In this document: positions 52,445-63,633 of the stretch, piece by piece
How positions within the stretch are numbered: position 1 is the first letter of the stretch
Layout: the number at the start of each line of letters is the position of its first letter
DNA from: Ceratotherium simum simum
Lineage: Eukaryota; Chordata; Mammalia; Perissodactyla; Rhinocerotidae
DNA: 64,000 nt
NCBI RefSeq assembly: GCF_000283155.1
Contig: NW_004454179.1
Span: 728,882-792,881 of the forward strand
Direction: 5' to 3'
Position numbers and translations under genes: made by a program
Notes under the pieces: model-generated
The model's input: only the letters and a program-made list of their open reading frames with translations
What the model was told of the DNA's origin: nothing
Databases searched by the model: none

Positions 52445-54329
52445 AGAAAGAAAACATTTTAAAGACATAAGTTAAATGCTTGACGGGGGCATGCTGCCAC
52501 ATGCATGTGACATAGTAACATAGAGCTGCTTTGTTTTTGAAAGGCTGCTCACTTGGAATTGTTTAATTTACATTGGACCTTGGGTTCTGTGGTGCAATTT
52601 ATTTTGATATTTTAGAAAATCAAAACATTTTGCCAATGTTATATACTATTCCAGACTTTTCTGTGTTAATTCAATTTGTTCTAGTCAAATTTCATCAACA
52701 CATTATCTTTAGCTTGATAATATATTCTTATACTTTTAAAAACATCATTTTTTAAATTCCTCTAGGAAAGATCACATCATCACTCAAAGTTAAAATTTCC
52801 TTAGCTCCTACCTCTTTTTCTCTAACAATACAATTATTTTTATAATGTAATTTTTAATACTGTGATGCTGTCTACATGATGTCTAGCAGCCACTATTATA
52901 TTGTAGCAGTACAGACAATACTAATGCTCATTTTAAATCCTGGTCAAGACTTTGACTCTGACCACCTCCTTCCTCTCTTTCCCTTTCTAACTAAGCACAT
53001 GAGGCACCTCAATCTCAAATACAGATTTCAGTATCAAATCATTGGCCTCTGCACATGTCCTTTGAAGGGAATATTTTGAGGAGGTTGCTCTTATTTACTC
53101 AAATAAGAGTCACTTTCATCAGTTACACAATAACTGAGGTCTATACTATAAGGTATTGTGTTGGTACCGTAAGAGGAAAAACATTCTGCCGTTATCATCT
53201 AAGACATTCTTTGGTTAAAAGTGTTCTTAATGTCCTAGTAGAGAGTGAATCTGAGATGATGGCACTCAGAATAGGTCAGTTTTTGCTGGTAGTAGAAAGG
53301 AGTTGAGAACATAATCCTCTGGGGCATCTTGTGAGGGTGGCTGAGGGCAGAGTAAGAGTGGTGGAGATATGTGTACAGGGTAAAGAAGTCAAAATTTAAC
53401 TCGTGTCCTAGTTTTGCTTTGGCGTCTCCCCAAACCTTGAGTTCATCTACAATAGCTTACTGTCTTTTATAACAATGAACTAAATTAATTAAGATAAGAA
53501 AGTCAATTGTGTCAGGTTTGGATTTTTTAAATAAACTTAGGCTGAATAATATTCACTCACTTTCCAGCCCCTGACACATTCTCCTGATAATTTCAGAACA
53601 CTTGGAGCTAATTTAGATTTATAGCGCATATCTGTGGTTTAGAAAGCCGGGAGACATATTATGTCTCTGCCGTCACTGATATCATCATTCAGGAATGTGA
53701 TTTCAGCCCTGGTGAAATCCAATTGTGATGATAGAAAAACACATTTCTCTGATGCTTTCAACTCATTCTCTGTTCCTGGACAGTATTTATTTGTTTTTGT
53801 TCTCTTCAATCAGACATAGTACAGAGAAAAGCTCATAGGATAAACACAACACTCCTTTTCTGCTCTACACCGATTCCAATGAAAATTGAACTCCTGGTTC
53901 TCTGACAAAGAATACTTGATAGGAATATTGACCACGAATCTCATCTAATATGTGCTTCTTAAACTAAGCTGCATACATTTATACTTTATAAAGTACCAGA
54001 ATCATCAACCATTTCCCTCTACTTATTATTTCATGCTCTGATAATCAAAAATTTCTCCATTTGGAGAATGATCACCTCCAAAATTTCTACTTGCCTTATA
54101 TTATTAAAGAATCAGAATTAAAATATCTCTTCATTAAAGCACCACCAATAATGAATTTCCGTCTCAAGGCAAGATTTTCAGTGAATAGAACAATGGAAAT
54201 ACTCCTTTTCTTTTTTGACGTTTTATGTTACTTTTAGTTTTATGATTTCATTGACATTTTAGGGCTTGACAAATAAAACAGGCTAACGTATTTTTAGATA
54301 ATGCATTCAGTGACATAGTTACCTAAAGT
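52445..54329. other. Non-coding interval, repeat-poor
   Basis: About 1.9 kb of AT-rich, unique-looking sequence. No gene; ORFs are 83 codons or shorter. Confidence 0.45.
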
Positions 54330-54585
54330 AGTGGAGACATGGTTGAAAGAGCCACTGGACTAGGTGTCAGAAGATGTTATTTCAAATGTTGTCCCTTTTA
54401 TTTATAAACTGTGTGAACACTGGAAATTTACTTAAACACTCAGATCCTCATTTTCCTTTTCTACAAATTGGAGATAATAATCCTGCTATGGAGGGTCATT
54501 GTAAGGATTAGAGATCATGTATACAATGCAGTTACAGGGCTTGGCATATGTTAGATACTGACTAAATGGTGGAGGTTATATGAAA
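54330..54585 (+). repeat. MIR SINE (sense), nearly full length
   Basis: 'ggactaggtgtcagaagatgtt', 'ataaactgtgtgaacactggaaatttacttaaacactcagatcctcattttcc', 'ctacaaattggagataataatcctgc' and 'tacagggcttggcatatgttagatactgactaaatgg' cover MIR end to end. Confidence 0.9.
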
Positions 54586-54599
54586 GCCCTCGGACATGT

Positions 54600-55137
54600 G
54601 CATTAGGCAGACTTGGAGGTGGGCCCCAGAGATCCTCACCTTCTGGGGATCACGCTCTTGGGTAATCCCATCTCCTGGAGTGTGGCTGGACTTACTGCCT
54701 CACTTTTAATGAATAGAATATTGCAGACGTGATGAAAGGACACTTCTGAGATTAAGTTATAAAATGACTGCCTTTCATCTTGAAATGTGTTCTCTCTCAC
54801 AGTCTCTTGGGTCACTTGCCCTGGGGGAAGGCTGCTGCCATGTTGTGAGGTAGCCCTGTGGAGTCGCCCATGTGGTAAGTGACCAAAGCCTGCCAACAAC
54901 CATGTGAGGGAGCTTGGAAACAGATAGTCTCTCCCCAGATAGGCATTCAGATGAGACTGCAGCTCTGGTTGTCAGTTTGACTGCACTTCGTGAGAGATCT
55001 TGAGTCAGAAACACCCAGTGAAGCTGTGCCCAGACTTCTGACCCACAGAAACTGTGAAATAATTCACATTTGTTCTTTTAAGCTGCTAAATTTTGAGGTA
55101 ATTTTGTTATATGGCAGTAAATAACAAATACATCATA
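54600..55137 (+). mobile_element. MaLR solo LTR, MLT1 type (sense)
   Basis: 'gggtaatcccatctcctggagtgtggctggacttactgcctcacttttaatgaatagaatattgcag', 'catgttgtgaggtagccctgtggag', 'gcctgccaacaaccatgtgagggagcttgg', 'ttctgacccacagaaactgtgaaataatt' follow the longer MLT1 sub-families in order. No internal region. Confidence 0.85.
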
Positions 55138-55250
55138 ATGGGCATAATAGCTGAATTTTAGAAAAAGAAAGTATTTTCTTCCCTTTTATGGAAATCATTT
55201 GGTAAATTTAGATAATAAGTTCACATATAATTCACCTTAAAACTATATTT

Positions 55251-55436
55251 GGGGGCCAGCCCTATGGTCTAGTGGTTGAGTTTGTCATGCTCAGCCTCAG
55301 TGGCCCGGGTTTGGTTCCTGGACATGGACCTACACCACTCATTGGCGACCACGCTGTGGCAGCAACCCACATACAAAATACAGGAAGATTGGCATAGATA
55401 TTAGCTTAGGGAAAATCTTCCTCAGCAAAAAAAAGT
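55251..55436 (+). mobile_element. ERE SINE (sense) with perfect 8-bp duplication
   Basis: Starts GGGGGCCAGCCCTATGG. Pol III box A-like TGGTCTAGTGG at 55265-55275 and box B-like GGTTTGGTTCC at 55308-55318 (two CpG-type changes from GGTTCGANTCC). Then 'ccacgctgtggcagcaaccc', 'caggaagattggcatagata', 'ttagcttagggaaaatcttcctcagc' and an A-tail. CTATATTT flanks it at 55243-55250 and 55437-55444. Diagnostic of Perissodactyla. Confidence 0.95.
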
Positions 55437-55639
55437 CTATATTTAATGTGAGGTGGTGGAGGGGAGAGTATGAAGCAGTTTTAGGAAGTAAATTTTAGTT
55501 CCTGTCTGTTTATCTAACTGTAGCCTTGAATCTCAAAATGTGTCCAAGGAACACTAGTCAGCTTTTTGACATGCTCCGAGGAATGTGGTCATTGTGGATC
55601 TCTAAGTTTGAGAAACACTAATACCTTCTTTTACTCCTG

Positions 55640-56607
55640 GAGAGTCACAATGAATGTAGTATGTTATAGGCTCTAGAAATCTGAGGAAGCTAAGATTTCT
55701 ACTAGGCTAATGGCTTTCAATAGGGTAAACATCCCACCACGGGTTACGTTGACCAACAAAGTGCTGGAATCCTGGTTTGTTCCTCACAGCAGCCTGAACT
55801 TCACTTGTGAACAGCTACTTTCAGTCTGTTTAACCCTGCCTCGGTCCCCAGGCCCTGAGGGTTCAACCTTTCCCCAGAGCAAATGTTCTGTTATAAAACA
55901 ATGAGAACTCAGTGTTATAATCACCAGATGGTAATAGCTGAGCAAGTTCTAATCTGACAACACAGAAGAAATTATTCCCAGTCTCATTCTGTTGGTTCCC
56001 ATTTTATCATTTTCCTCCGAATTGTTGAGTGATTATTGTTTGATCTCAATAATTCACTTATTTTTTCAGAAGGACTTGTTACCAATGCCTCCCCCTCCTC
56101 CAAGAACGTATACATCAAAATCCTTTCCATTTAAAATTCTTGGCTAAGTATAGTTTTAGTTCTCCATGGAGGACTCCCCTTCACTATGATTTGCAGCATT
56201 TCTGCTAAAGATTGTATAAAATTTTTGCAATGTATTCTTTGGAAATGTTTGCATATGTCTCTAGTACCATATTGGCAGTTACTATCGCAACTATCTTAAA
56301 ATTAAAAAGAGAAATTAAAAGTTTTGCGTAATTGGAAGGACTCTGACACTTAGTTTAAGAGGTTAGGATTTTAACATAAGCTATATCTTAGCAGGTAGAT
56401 CAGTTCTTATTAGAACAAGATTTTAGAGATCATGAAAATATTATTCCACCAAACTTTCTTTCCATGCCCGCTATGCTAATATCATTGTCAGAAAATTTTT
56501 ACAGGTTATAAATTTCATGGTTATAAATTTCATGGAATGTGCTTGGTTAGCAAATTCTCCTCTCTGACTGCTGGCAACAACGACCACAATAAGCACAACA
56601 GTATTAG
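55640..56607. other. Non-coding interval, no repeat recognised
   Basis: About 970 bp, AT-rich. A weak MER5-like hAT relic may precede it (about 55505-55625: 'tctcaaaatgtgtccaaggaacac ... agtttgagaaacac'). Confidence 0.4.
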
Positions 56608-56818
56608 CAATCATTGAGTTGCTTAACAACAGAGGTACTTTCTGAGAAATGCATGGTTAAGCCATTTCATCATTGTGCAAACATCACAGGGTGTACTTAA
56701 ACAAACCCATATGGTATAGCCTACTACACACTTAAGCTATATGGTGCTAATCTTACAGGACCAGCGTCACATGTGCAATCTGCTATTGACCAAAATGTTG
56801 TTATACAGCCCATGAATG
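56608..56818. mobile_element. Tigger-type MITE, about 210 bp
   Basis: 'caatcattgagttgcttaacaac', 'ttctgagaaatgcatggttaagccatttcatcattgtgcaaacatcacagggtgtacttaaac', 'atggtatagcctactacac', and the distal 'cttacaggaccagcgtcacatgtgcaatc' with end 'ataCAGCCCATGAATG'. TA flanks the 3' end at 56819-56820. It is an internally deleted copy of a CAGTCATGCGTCGCTTAACGAC-type Tigger relative. Confidence 0.8.
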
Positions 56819-56884
56819 TATTATATACAAGTAGGATTTTGTAGGATTGTTGTGTGAAAGGAAATATAATCGTGCAACAATATA

Positions 56885-57065
56885 TACAATTAAATTTCTT
56901 GCTCACAGCAATCCTACAAAATAGCTATTATAATCCCCATATTACCCATAAAGACACTGAGGCTCAGAGAGATTAGATAACTTGTCCAGGATCATAAAGC
57001 TAGAGGGTGACAAAACCAGAATTCAAATCCAGGTTTGTTTACTTCAAAAGATGTGCTCTTAATAA
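56885..57065 (-). repeat. MIR SINE (antisense)
   Basis: 'cacagcaatcctacaaaatagctattataatccccatattacccataaagacactgaggctcagagag', 'taacttgtccaggatcataaagctagaggg' and 'aattcaaatccaggtttgt' follow antisense MIR. Confidence 0.9.
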
Positions 57066-57227
57066 TTACATTGCTTTATAAAAACTTTTGTATACTTTAC
57101 TTTTTAATTTGTCACTCCTTGTGATCCATACACAAGGGATCCCTGACATGACGATAGGGCAAGAGTGATCACGGAAGAGGCTCTTTAAGGAAATGCAAAG
57201 GCTCTTTTCACATTTTTGCTAGCTTGG

Positions 57228-57985
57228 CACAGGCCATTAGGGAAATGCAAATCAAAACCACATTGAGAAACCACTTTACACTAGGATTGCTATAAAAAAA
57301 AAACACAGAGAATAACAAGTATTGGTGAAGATGTGGAAGAATTGGGACCCTCATGCACTGCTAGTGAGAACGTAAATGATGTAGCCTCTGTGGAAAACAG
57401 TTTGGCGGTTCCTCAAAAAGCTCAACATAGAATTACCATATGTCCAAGCAATTCCACTCCTAGGCGTATATCCCAAAGAATTGAAATCAGGACCTCAGAC
57501 AGATTCTTGTACACAGATATTGATTGCAGCGTTATCACAACAGGCAAAAGGTGGAAGTAACTGAAGCGTCAGTCAACAGATAAATGGATGAACAAAGTGT
57601 GGAATAACATACAATAGAATATTATTCAGCCATAAAAAGGAATGGAGTTCTGATACATGTACAACATGAAAAAACCTTGAATACATTATGCTAAGTGAAA
57701 TGAGCCAGACACAAAAGAACAAACAGTGTATGATTCCACTTATATGAGGTATCCGGAATAGGCAAATTCATAGAGACAGAAAGCAGATTACAGGTTGCCA
57801 GGGGCTGAGGGAAGGGGAAATGGGAGCCATTACTTACGGGTTACAGAGTTTCTGCTTAGGGTAATGAAAAAATTTTAGAAATAGATAAGTGGTGATGGTT
57901 GCGTGGCATTGTGACTATAATTAATTGTACACTTAAAAATGGCAAATTTTACGTTCTATATATTTTACCATAATAAAAAAGTGTT
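57228..57985 (+). mobile_element. L1 LINE 3' end, ORF2 tail and 3'-UTR (sense)
   Basis: 'ggccattagggaaatgcaaatcaaaaccaca', 'ggtgaagatgtggaagaattggg', 'ccaagcaattccactcctaggcgtatatccc', 'agataaatggatgaacaaagtg', 'ttattcagccataaaaaggaatgga' and 'gacagaaagcagattacaggttgccaggggctg' are the L1MA/MB ORF2 end and 3'-UTR, terminating with ATAATAAAAAAG. Multiple in-frame stops; dead copy. Confidence 0.95.
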
Positions 57986-58261
57986 CTAATTATCTTTACT
58001 GTAACTACTAACTAACCTTCTCTCAACTATCCTGCCTCAGCTTCCTGCCACTCAATTCTAGCTTTAGTTTTTTTTTCTGTCATTGTTCTTTTTACCTATA
58101 GTCTGTCCAGAAGAGTTTCCTAGAGGGCCAGAATTTTATGTATGGATCTTAAAATTTTACAATTGGGAAGAATTTAGAGGTCATTTTCTTTTTACCACTC
58201 TATCCTTGTTTTGTAAAAGTTTATATACCCAAGGACGAAAATTAATCCATATATTCCAGCT

Positions 58262-58320
58262 GCTACCACAATCCTTGGCATATGGTATTTGACAAATGTT
58301 AATTGAATCAATGAAGTGAA
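58262..58320 (+). mobile_element. L2 LINE terminal fragment (sense)
   Basis: 'caatccttggcatatggtatttgacaaatgttaattgaatcaatg' is an L2 3' terminus. Confidence 0.65.
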
Positions 58321-58377
58321 AGAAAGGAAAGAAGCAAAATGAAACCCAGAGAAGAATTTTCAGTTCATTTTATTCCT

Positions 58378-58515
58378 CAATCTATTCATTCATTCAAAAA
58401 AAAATTGTTGTTGCCTGCTTGGTGTCATGGATATAAGATGCTGATACAGCGGCCCTCATACCTGAGGAGCACAGAGTCTATGATGGGAGACATGTATAGA
58501 AGAATATTTCCAGCA
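58378..58515 (-). mobile_element. L2 LINE 3' end (antisense)
   Basis: 'attcattcattcaaaaaaa', 'tgtcatggatataagatgctgatacagcggccctcatacctgaggagcacagagtctatg' fits antisense L2 (…GGGGATACAGCAGTGAACAA…CCTCATGGAGCTTACA). Confidence 0.65.
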
Positions 58516-58860
58516 CAACGGAGTGTTTGGCAGTATGTATAATTAGAGTAACATACCTGGCTAGTGGGAGGACCAGACCACAGTCTCTTGATTCCTATTG
58601 CAGCTGTATTCCTGTATCGCTCGGTAGAAAAAATTGAATAATATAAATTCTATCATGCCAATAACCTCTCTCTATTAAAGACTGGAACTAGGCTGAAAAA
58701 GATCACTGTGGTCTCTAACATTGTGGGGACTTTTGAAATTGCATGGCATAATTGTGTTGGGTTAGTCCACTTTCATAACTTAAGTGGTTGATCCTGTACC
58801 TGGTTATGGTATGATAAGGGAAGTCTTTGGGAGATTATATCAGGACTCAGGATGCTCAGC

Positions 58861-59235
58861 ATGTTTTATAGACTAAATGTTTTTGTTCCCCCCAAATTCA
58901 TATGTTGAAGCCCTAACCCTCAATGTGATGGTATTTGGAGGTGGGACCTTTGGGAGGTAATTAGGTTTAGATGAGATCGTGTGGGTTGGGCCCCTATGAT
59001 GATATTAGAATCTTATGAGAAGAGGAAGAGAGACCAGAGCGCTCTCTCTCTGCCACGTGAGGACACAGTGAGAAGATGGCTGTCTGCAAGCCAGGAAGAG
59101 GGACTTCACCAGGAACTGAACCAGCCAACACCTTGATCTTGGATTCCCCAGGCTCCAGAACTGTGAGAAATAAATGTCTGTTGTTTAAGCCACACAGTCC
59201 ATGGTATTTTCTTACAGCAGCCTGAGCTAAGAGCA
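58861..59235 (+). mobile_element. MaLR solo LTR, MST type (sense)
   Basis: 'agactaaatgtttttgttccccccaaattcatatgttgaagccctaacc', 'gatggtatttggaggtgggacctttgggaggtaattagg', 'ccacgtgaggacacagtgagaag', 'caccttgatcttggattcccc' and 'agaactgtgagaaataaatgtctgttgtttaagcc' match MST/MLT1 LTRs almost throughout. This is the least diverged MaLR copy in the window by eye. Confidence 0.92.
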
Positions 59236-60449
59236 TAGACATGAAATGGGAGGCTATAGGTTTCTGGAGAGGTAGTGGGACTGATTTGTCTGTTCTGGGT
59301 TGAGGTAGAGAGAGAGGAAGGTACTGGAGTGCCTCTCATCATGAATGTCAGTGCATGAGGTCAGAAGGCCAGCTTCACACCCTGTGGTAGGAAGCGGAGA
59401 GCAAGGTGGGGCCAGGGTAATAAATGCAATGTGGATATTCAAAGATAGCGGTTTACAAGACAAGAATTGAGAGGTAAGGTCAAAGGAAAAAAAGAGGTGA
59501 GAAAAAAAGGGAAAGACAAAAATAAGGCATAGACAGAAAACAGGGAGTAGGTGGGCGAATTTCAGAGGCTGAACTTATACCTACACCTGCAGGGGCTGAG
59601 CAGGTCTTTGAAGAGGGGCTCCTATGGGGTGTACTGTAGGACAGCCATCTCCTCACCTTGTGTTCAGTCAGTTAGCTCTCCCACCAGGAATGAACCTGGT
59701 TCCCTTTACCAGGGTCATGGCTGTATGTGTTTTTCAAACTGGCACACTGGTCCCAAGTCTGCTTCCTCAGGAACTTTGGAGGAAGTGAACATCACAGAGG
59801 TGAACATCACAGAGATGAACATCACAGAGATGTCAACTATAACCCTGACTCTGAAGAAGGAAGAAACCAAAGATACATTCATGAGTCATCCTTACCATCT
59901 GCTAATGGAATATGATTTGAATTATTTTGTTCCTTTTTCTTCAATGGTCCATGTAGTTTGGCATAGGCCAGACACTTCAAAAACATACACGAAGTTCCTC
60001 TAATTTACCCAACTGTGTAACTGGAAACATTTGGACTATCCTGAAAACCTTTCGCCGGATCAAAGCTGCTTATCAGTTTGTGCATGAGCACTGACAGCCC
60101 TTTGAATGTCACTGAAATTGCTATGTTTTAAAATTGACACCTGCTTGGAAGTTAAAATTGCAACTGCACACTGTTTGCAATTTTATGTTCTCTGCAGATT
60201 GTCATCATGCATATTTCTGGAAATCTGAGGGATCCCAATTTAGAAGCTCGTTTTTCTTTCTTTCATCCTTCTTAGTATTCTAACCTTATTCCAAATCAGG
60301 CTCTATCTTCTAAAGAAAAGCTGCAAAGAGATCACTCAGATTCAATTTTTCCCTTTTGGCTAATTCAGAGTGTCAGAACTGTTTATACTGCATTACATTT
60401 TAAGTAAGGTATTGCGCTTTCTAGATTCTTTAGTTTTGGTTGTAAAAGC
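59236..60449. other. Non-coding interval with an incidental 150-codon ORF
   Basis: Contains the longest reading frame of the window (59551-60003, plus strand, starting MGEFQRLNLYLHLQGL). A 15-bp tandem repeat inside it gives VNITE VNITE MNITE. No signal peptide, domain or splice structure is visible and the flanks are ordinary repeats, so I do not call it a gene. Confidence 0.45.
59786..59830. repeat. 15-bp tandem repeat, 3 copies
   Basis: TGAACATCACAGAG(G/A) three times at 59786-59800, 59801-59815 and 59816-59830. The unit is a multiple of three, so it keeps the surrounding frame open. Confidence 0.95.
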
Positions 60450-60640
60450 AGAGCCCCAGTTAAGGAGTTAGAAAGTTGGTTCTTTTCTACCACATCAGCT
60501 TTGAGTGAATCACTCACCTCTCTGAATTTCAGTTCTTATTGGCAAAATGGGAACAACATTCTTGCTCTACCCACATCGCTAAGTTGTTGAGATGATTAAA
60601 TGAGGATACCAGATCTGAATAAGTTCCTGTAAAGAACGAA
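60450..60640 (+). repeat. MIR SINE (sense)
   Basis: 'aatcactcacctctctgaatttcagttcttattggcaaaatggg', 'aagttgttgagatgattaaatgagga' match MIR core and 3' half; the head is degraded. Confidence 0.75.
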
Positions 60641-61149
60641 GCACAACTCTGAGAGTGAAGAATACAAAACACAGAAAGGAGTCCTGGAAGCTTAGCTATT
60701 GGATTAACTTCATTTTCAAACAAAGAGTAAGTTGAAATCTTTCTGGGACAGCTTTTACGCTAGTCACGAATCCCCATACTTGAGCAAGCAGCATGAGCTC
60801 TACAATAAAGCAACTGAACCACATGTCTGGAGAGGACTTTCCCTGTGAATGTTAGGAGCTGAGAAAGAAACATGAAAGAGCTTGAAGTAACTCCCAATCC
60901 CCAGACAGATAGGGAGGAATTACAAAAAGCAACGGCAGCCCCATCCAAGAGAGAAATACTCTAGAATTCTCTATACTACAGAACAAAGTTCTTTTCACTT
61001 AGAAAATTGAAGGGGTCCAAAACTTGACTCGCTGGTTCCCACTTTCTCTCCCTTGAGTGGAACCAGACTTTCTGCCAATTCATACAAAGCCTTTCCCACA
61101 CAGGAGAGAAACAACTATTGGGAAAATAGGCTTATTCAAACACTGAAGA
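60641..61149. other. Non-coding interval, no repeat recognised
   Basis: About 500 bp, unclassified. Confidence 0.45.
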
Positions 61150-61732
61150 AATCCACACAGTCTCTTTCTAATTAACTAGGTGCTAAACTAATTCATATGT
61201 GTAGATGAAAGGGTGAAATCAGATAAAAGGGAAGGATTTTGATCAATTAACAGAAGCAATGCCAAAAGAACTAGAGATAATTTAGCAAATAGAAAAGAAC
61301 TTAAAAGTAGTGTTATTTTTCAGATTTTGAAAATGTATTGTAGTCATAGTATAAAATGATATTGCAATGCAACGTAAGCTATTAAAGACCAAGATAGCAT
61401 TCTGGGATATTAAAAACATAATTCTCTCAAATGTAAAAGATCTAGAGTCATGGCTGAGGATGAAATTTTTGGTCTGGAAAATAAAGTAAAGTTAATCTCC
61501 TAGAAGACAATGCATAAAGACAAAATAATTTTAAATATTATGGAGAAAATTAAAAGATATAGAAAATTGTTCCAGAGGTCCAATATCTAACTCTAAAGGA
61601 GTTCTAAAAGCATAGACATTAGAAAGTGAAGCTAGGAGGAGGACTTTTAAGAAGATTATTATTTTTTCAAGCTGAGAGAAGTCACAGATGGAAAGATCTC
61701 AACAAGTGCCAAAATGAGATGAATGGGGTAAA

Positions 61733-61810
61733 CAGATAGATAGAGAGATGATAGGTAGGTAGGTAGGTAGATAGATAGATATGTAGGTAGATAGATGGGT
61801 AGGTAGATAA
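61733..61810. repeat. GATA/GGTA imperfect tetranucleotide repeat
   Basis: About 19 units of AGAT, AGGT and GGTA variants. It is embedded in the LINE and is the complement-type of the ATCT array at 22721-22780. Confidence 0.95.
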
Positions 61811-62679
61811 GCATCCTGATAAAATTTCAAATACTCGAACATAAGAGAATATCCTCAAAAATTTCCTTTCCTCAAAGAAAGAATAAAAGCAGCTTATTTC
61901 AAAAGAAGGAGAACCAGATTAATATCAGATTCCTTACAGATCAAGACACTAGAAGATGGTGAAAAAGTAGCTTTCAAGTTCTGAGAAAAAAAGAGTTTAA
62001 ATTTAGTTTTATACTCAGGCACATTAGCATTCAAATGTGAGGGCAAGGTAAAGATATAAATTTGCAAGGATGACTATCCACAGAACTTTGCTAACGAATT
62101 GTTTAAGAATATATTGCAGCAAAATAAAAAATGAATGGAAGAACAAGAGAGTCAAGAAACAGTAGTCAGCAAAGAAACCAGTAAAATACGTAGTTAATCC
62201 TAAACAAGTATTAACACACGATGTAAAAACAAACAAACAAAAACCTGGGAATAAAACACTAGCTGATCTTAACTTAATAGGTGGGGAGGAGAAAGGATGG
62301 CTGGGTCGAAAGGTAAGGTAGGGAGAAATGAGGGAGAAATGACAGCACAATAAGTGTGTAGAGACACTCACTAGTTATAGACATGGATAGGGAAATATAT
62401 GTTTATATATTTTGTGTTAAAAATGTAATGGTAACCTTTAGAAAAAGGAAAATAAGAAAAGATTGGAAATGTCCAAATCACTAGGTAGAAAAACAGAACA
62501 AAGATAATCAATGTAAGAAAAAGAAAACAAGAAACAAAAATGATGAGAAAGCAAATAGAAATTACAATATAAAATGGAGTGTAATTCTAATTGTTTTAGG
62601 AATCCCAGTCCTATTCACAGATTAAATCGTGCCATTAAAGGTTGAAAAACTCAGATTACATTTAAAAAATCTCATCTTA

Positions 62680-62935
62680 TTTTCTTTTTTTTTGTGATGA
62701 AGACAATTTGCCCTGAGCTAACGTCTATTGCCAATCTTCCTCTTTTTTTTTTGATTGCGGAAGATTAGCCCCGAGCTAACATTTGTGCCAGTCTTCCTCT
62801 ATTTTGTGTGTGGGTTGCTGCCACAGCATGGCTGATGAGTGATGTAGGTTCACACCTGGGAACCCAACCCACGAACCCAGGCTGCCCAATTGGATTGAGC
62901 CAAACTTAACCACTCTGCCACGGGGCCAGCCCCCC
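62680..62935 (-). mobile_element. ERE SINE, full length (antisense), in old L1
   Basis: Reverse complement starts GGGCTGGCCCCGTGGCAGAG with a perfect box A (TGGCAGAGTGG; plus-strand 62910-62920), then 'gcctgggttcgtggg', 'catgctgtggcagcaaccc', 'aggaagactggcacaaatgttagctcgggg', a duplicated tail unit, and poly-A. The flanks CATCTTA (62673-62679) and CATCCTA (62936-62942) are a likely target duplication (6/7). Confidence 0.93.
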
Positions 62936-63314
62936 CATCCTAGTCTTTTTATAAGAAATATACCTAAAAAATAACAGAGAAAGGTAGAACATGCAGAGTG
63001 GTGAAAGATATAATAAGCATATAAAAATCACAAAAATGAGAAGTAGCAATATTACCATCAAACCTAAAATTCAAGACCCAAAATAATTGAACTGAACAAG
63101 GGAGACACATTTCATATTGATGAAAGGTATAATCCACCTAGAAAATACGACATAAAACTTTATTCATTCACAACATGATTTCAATATATATGTAGCAAAA
63201 ATTATTAGAAATGTATTGCTATAAAAACTGACAAAAATCCGCAAACTTAATGGGAGATTTTACAGACCTCTCTCAGAAACTGACAGATTGATTAGAAAAC
63301 CAAGTGTAAGGGTG

Positions 63315-63633
63315 TAGAGCTGTGCTGCCCAATACAGTAGCCGCTAGCAACGTGTGGCTATTGAGCACTTGATATGTTAATTCAAACTGAGATGTGCTCC
63401 AAGCTTAAAACACACACCTGAGCTTTAAAGACAATACCAAAAAAAAGAATGTAAAATATCTAATTATTAATTTTTATGTTGTTGAATATTGAAAGAATAA
63501 TATTTTGGCTATATTGGGTAAAATAAAATATGCTATAAAAATCAATTTCGCCTGTTTACTTTTATAACGTGGCTACTAGAAATTTCAAAATTATGTATGT
63601 GACTCACATTCTGTTTCTATTGGATAGTGTTGG
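63315..63633. mobile_element. hAT-Charlie-type MITE in old L1
   Basis: The head 'agctgtgctgcccaatacagtagccgctagc' and tail 'gtttctattggatagtgttgg' are inverted relatives of each other (GCTGTCCAATA motif at both ends). Between them come 'ctattgagcacttgatatg', 'aattcaaactgagatgtgct' and 'gtaaaatatctaattatta', a common Charlie-type MITE. LINE sequence continues on both sides. The 8-bp duplication is decayed. Confidence 0.85.

Noticed and set aside
55251..55330. tRNA-like box A and box B, suggesting a tRNA gene
   Set aside because: It is the head of an ERE SINE: no cloverleaf is completed, and the element has a SINE body, A-tail and target duplication.
57228..57985. Possible reverse-transcriptase coding region
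   Set aside because: L1 ORF2 tail with many stops and frameshifts; only the 3' few hundred bases are present.
58861..59235. Search for a 5-bp target duplication around the MST LTR
   Set aside because: CAGCA before and TAGAC after do not match; the borders or flanks have decayed.
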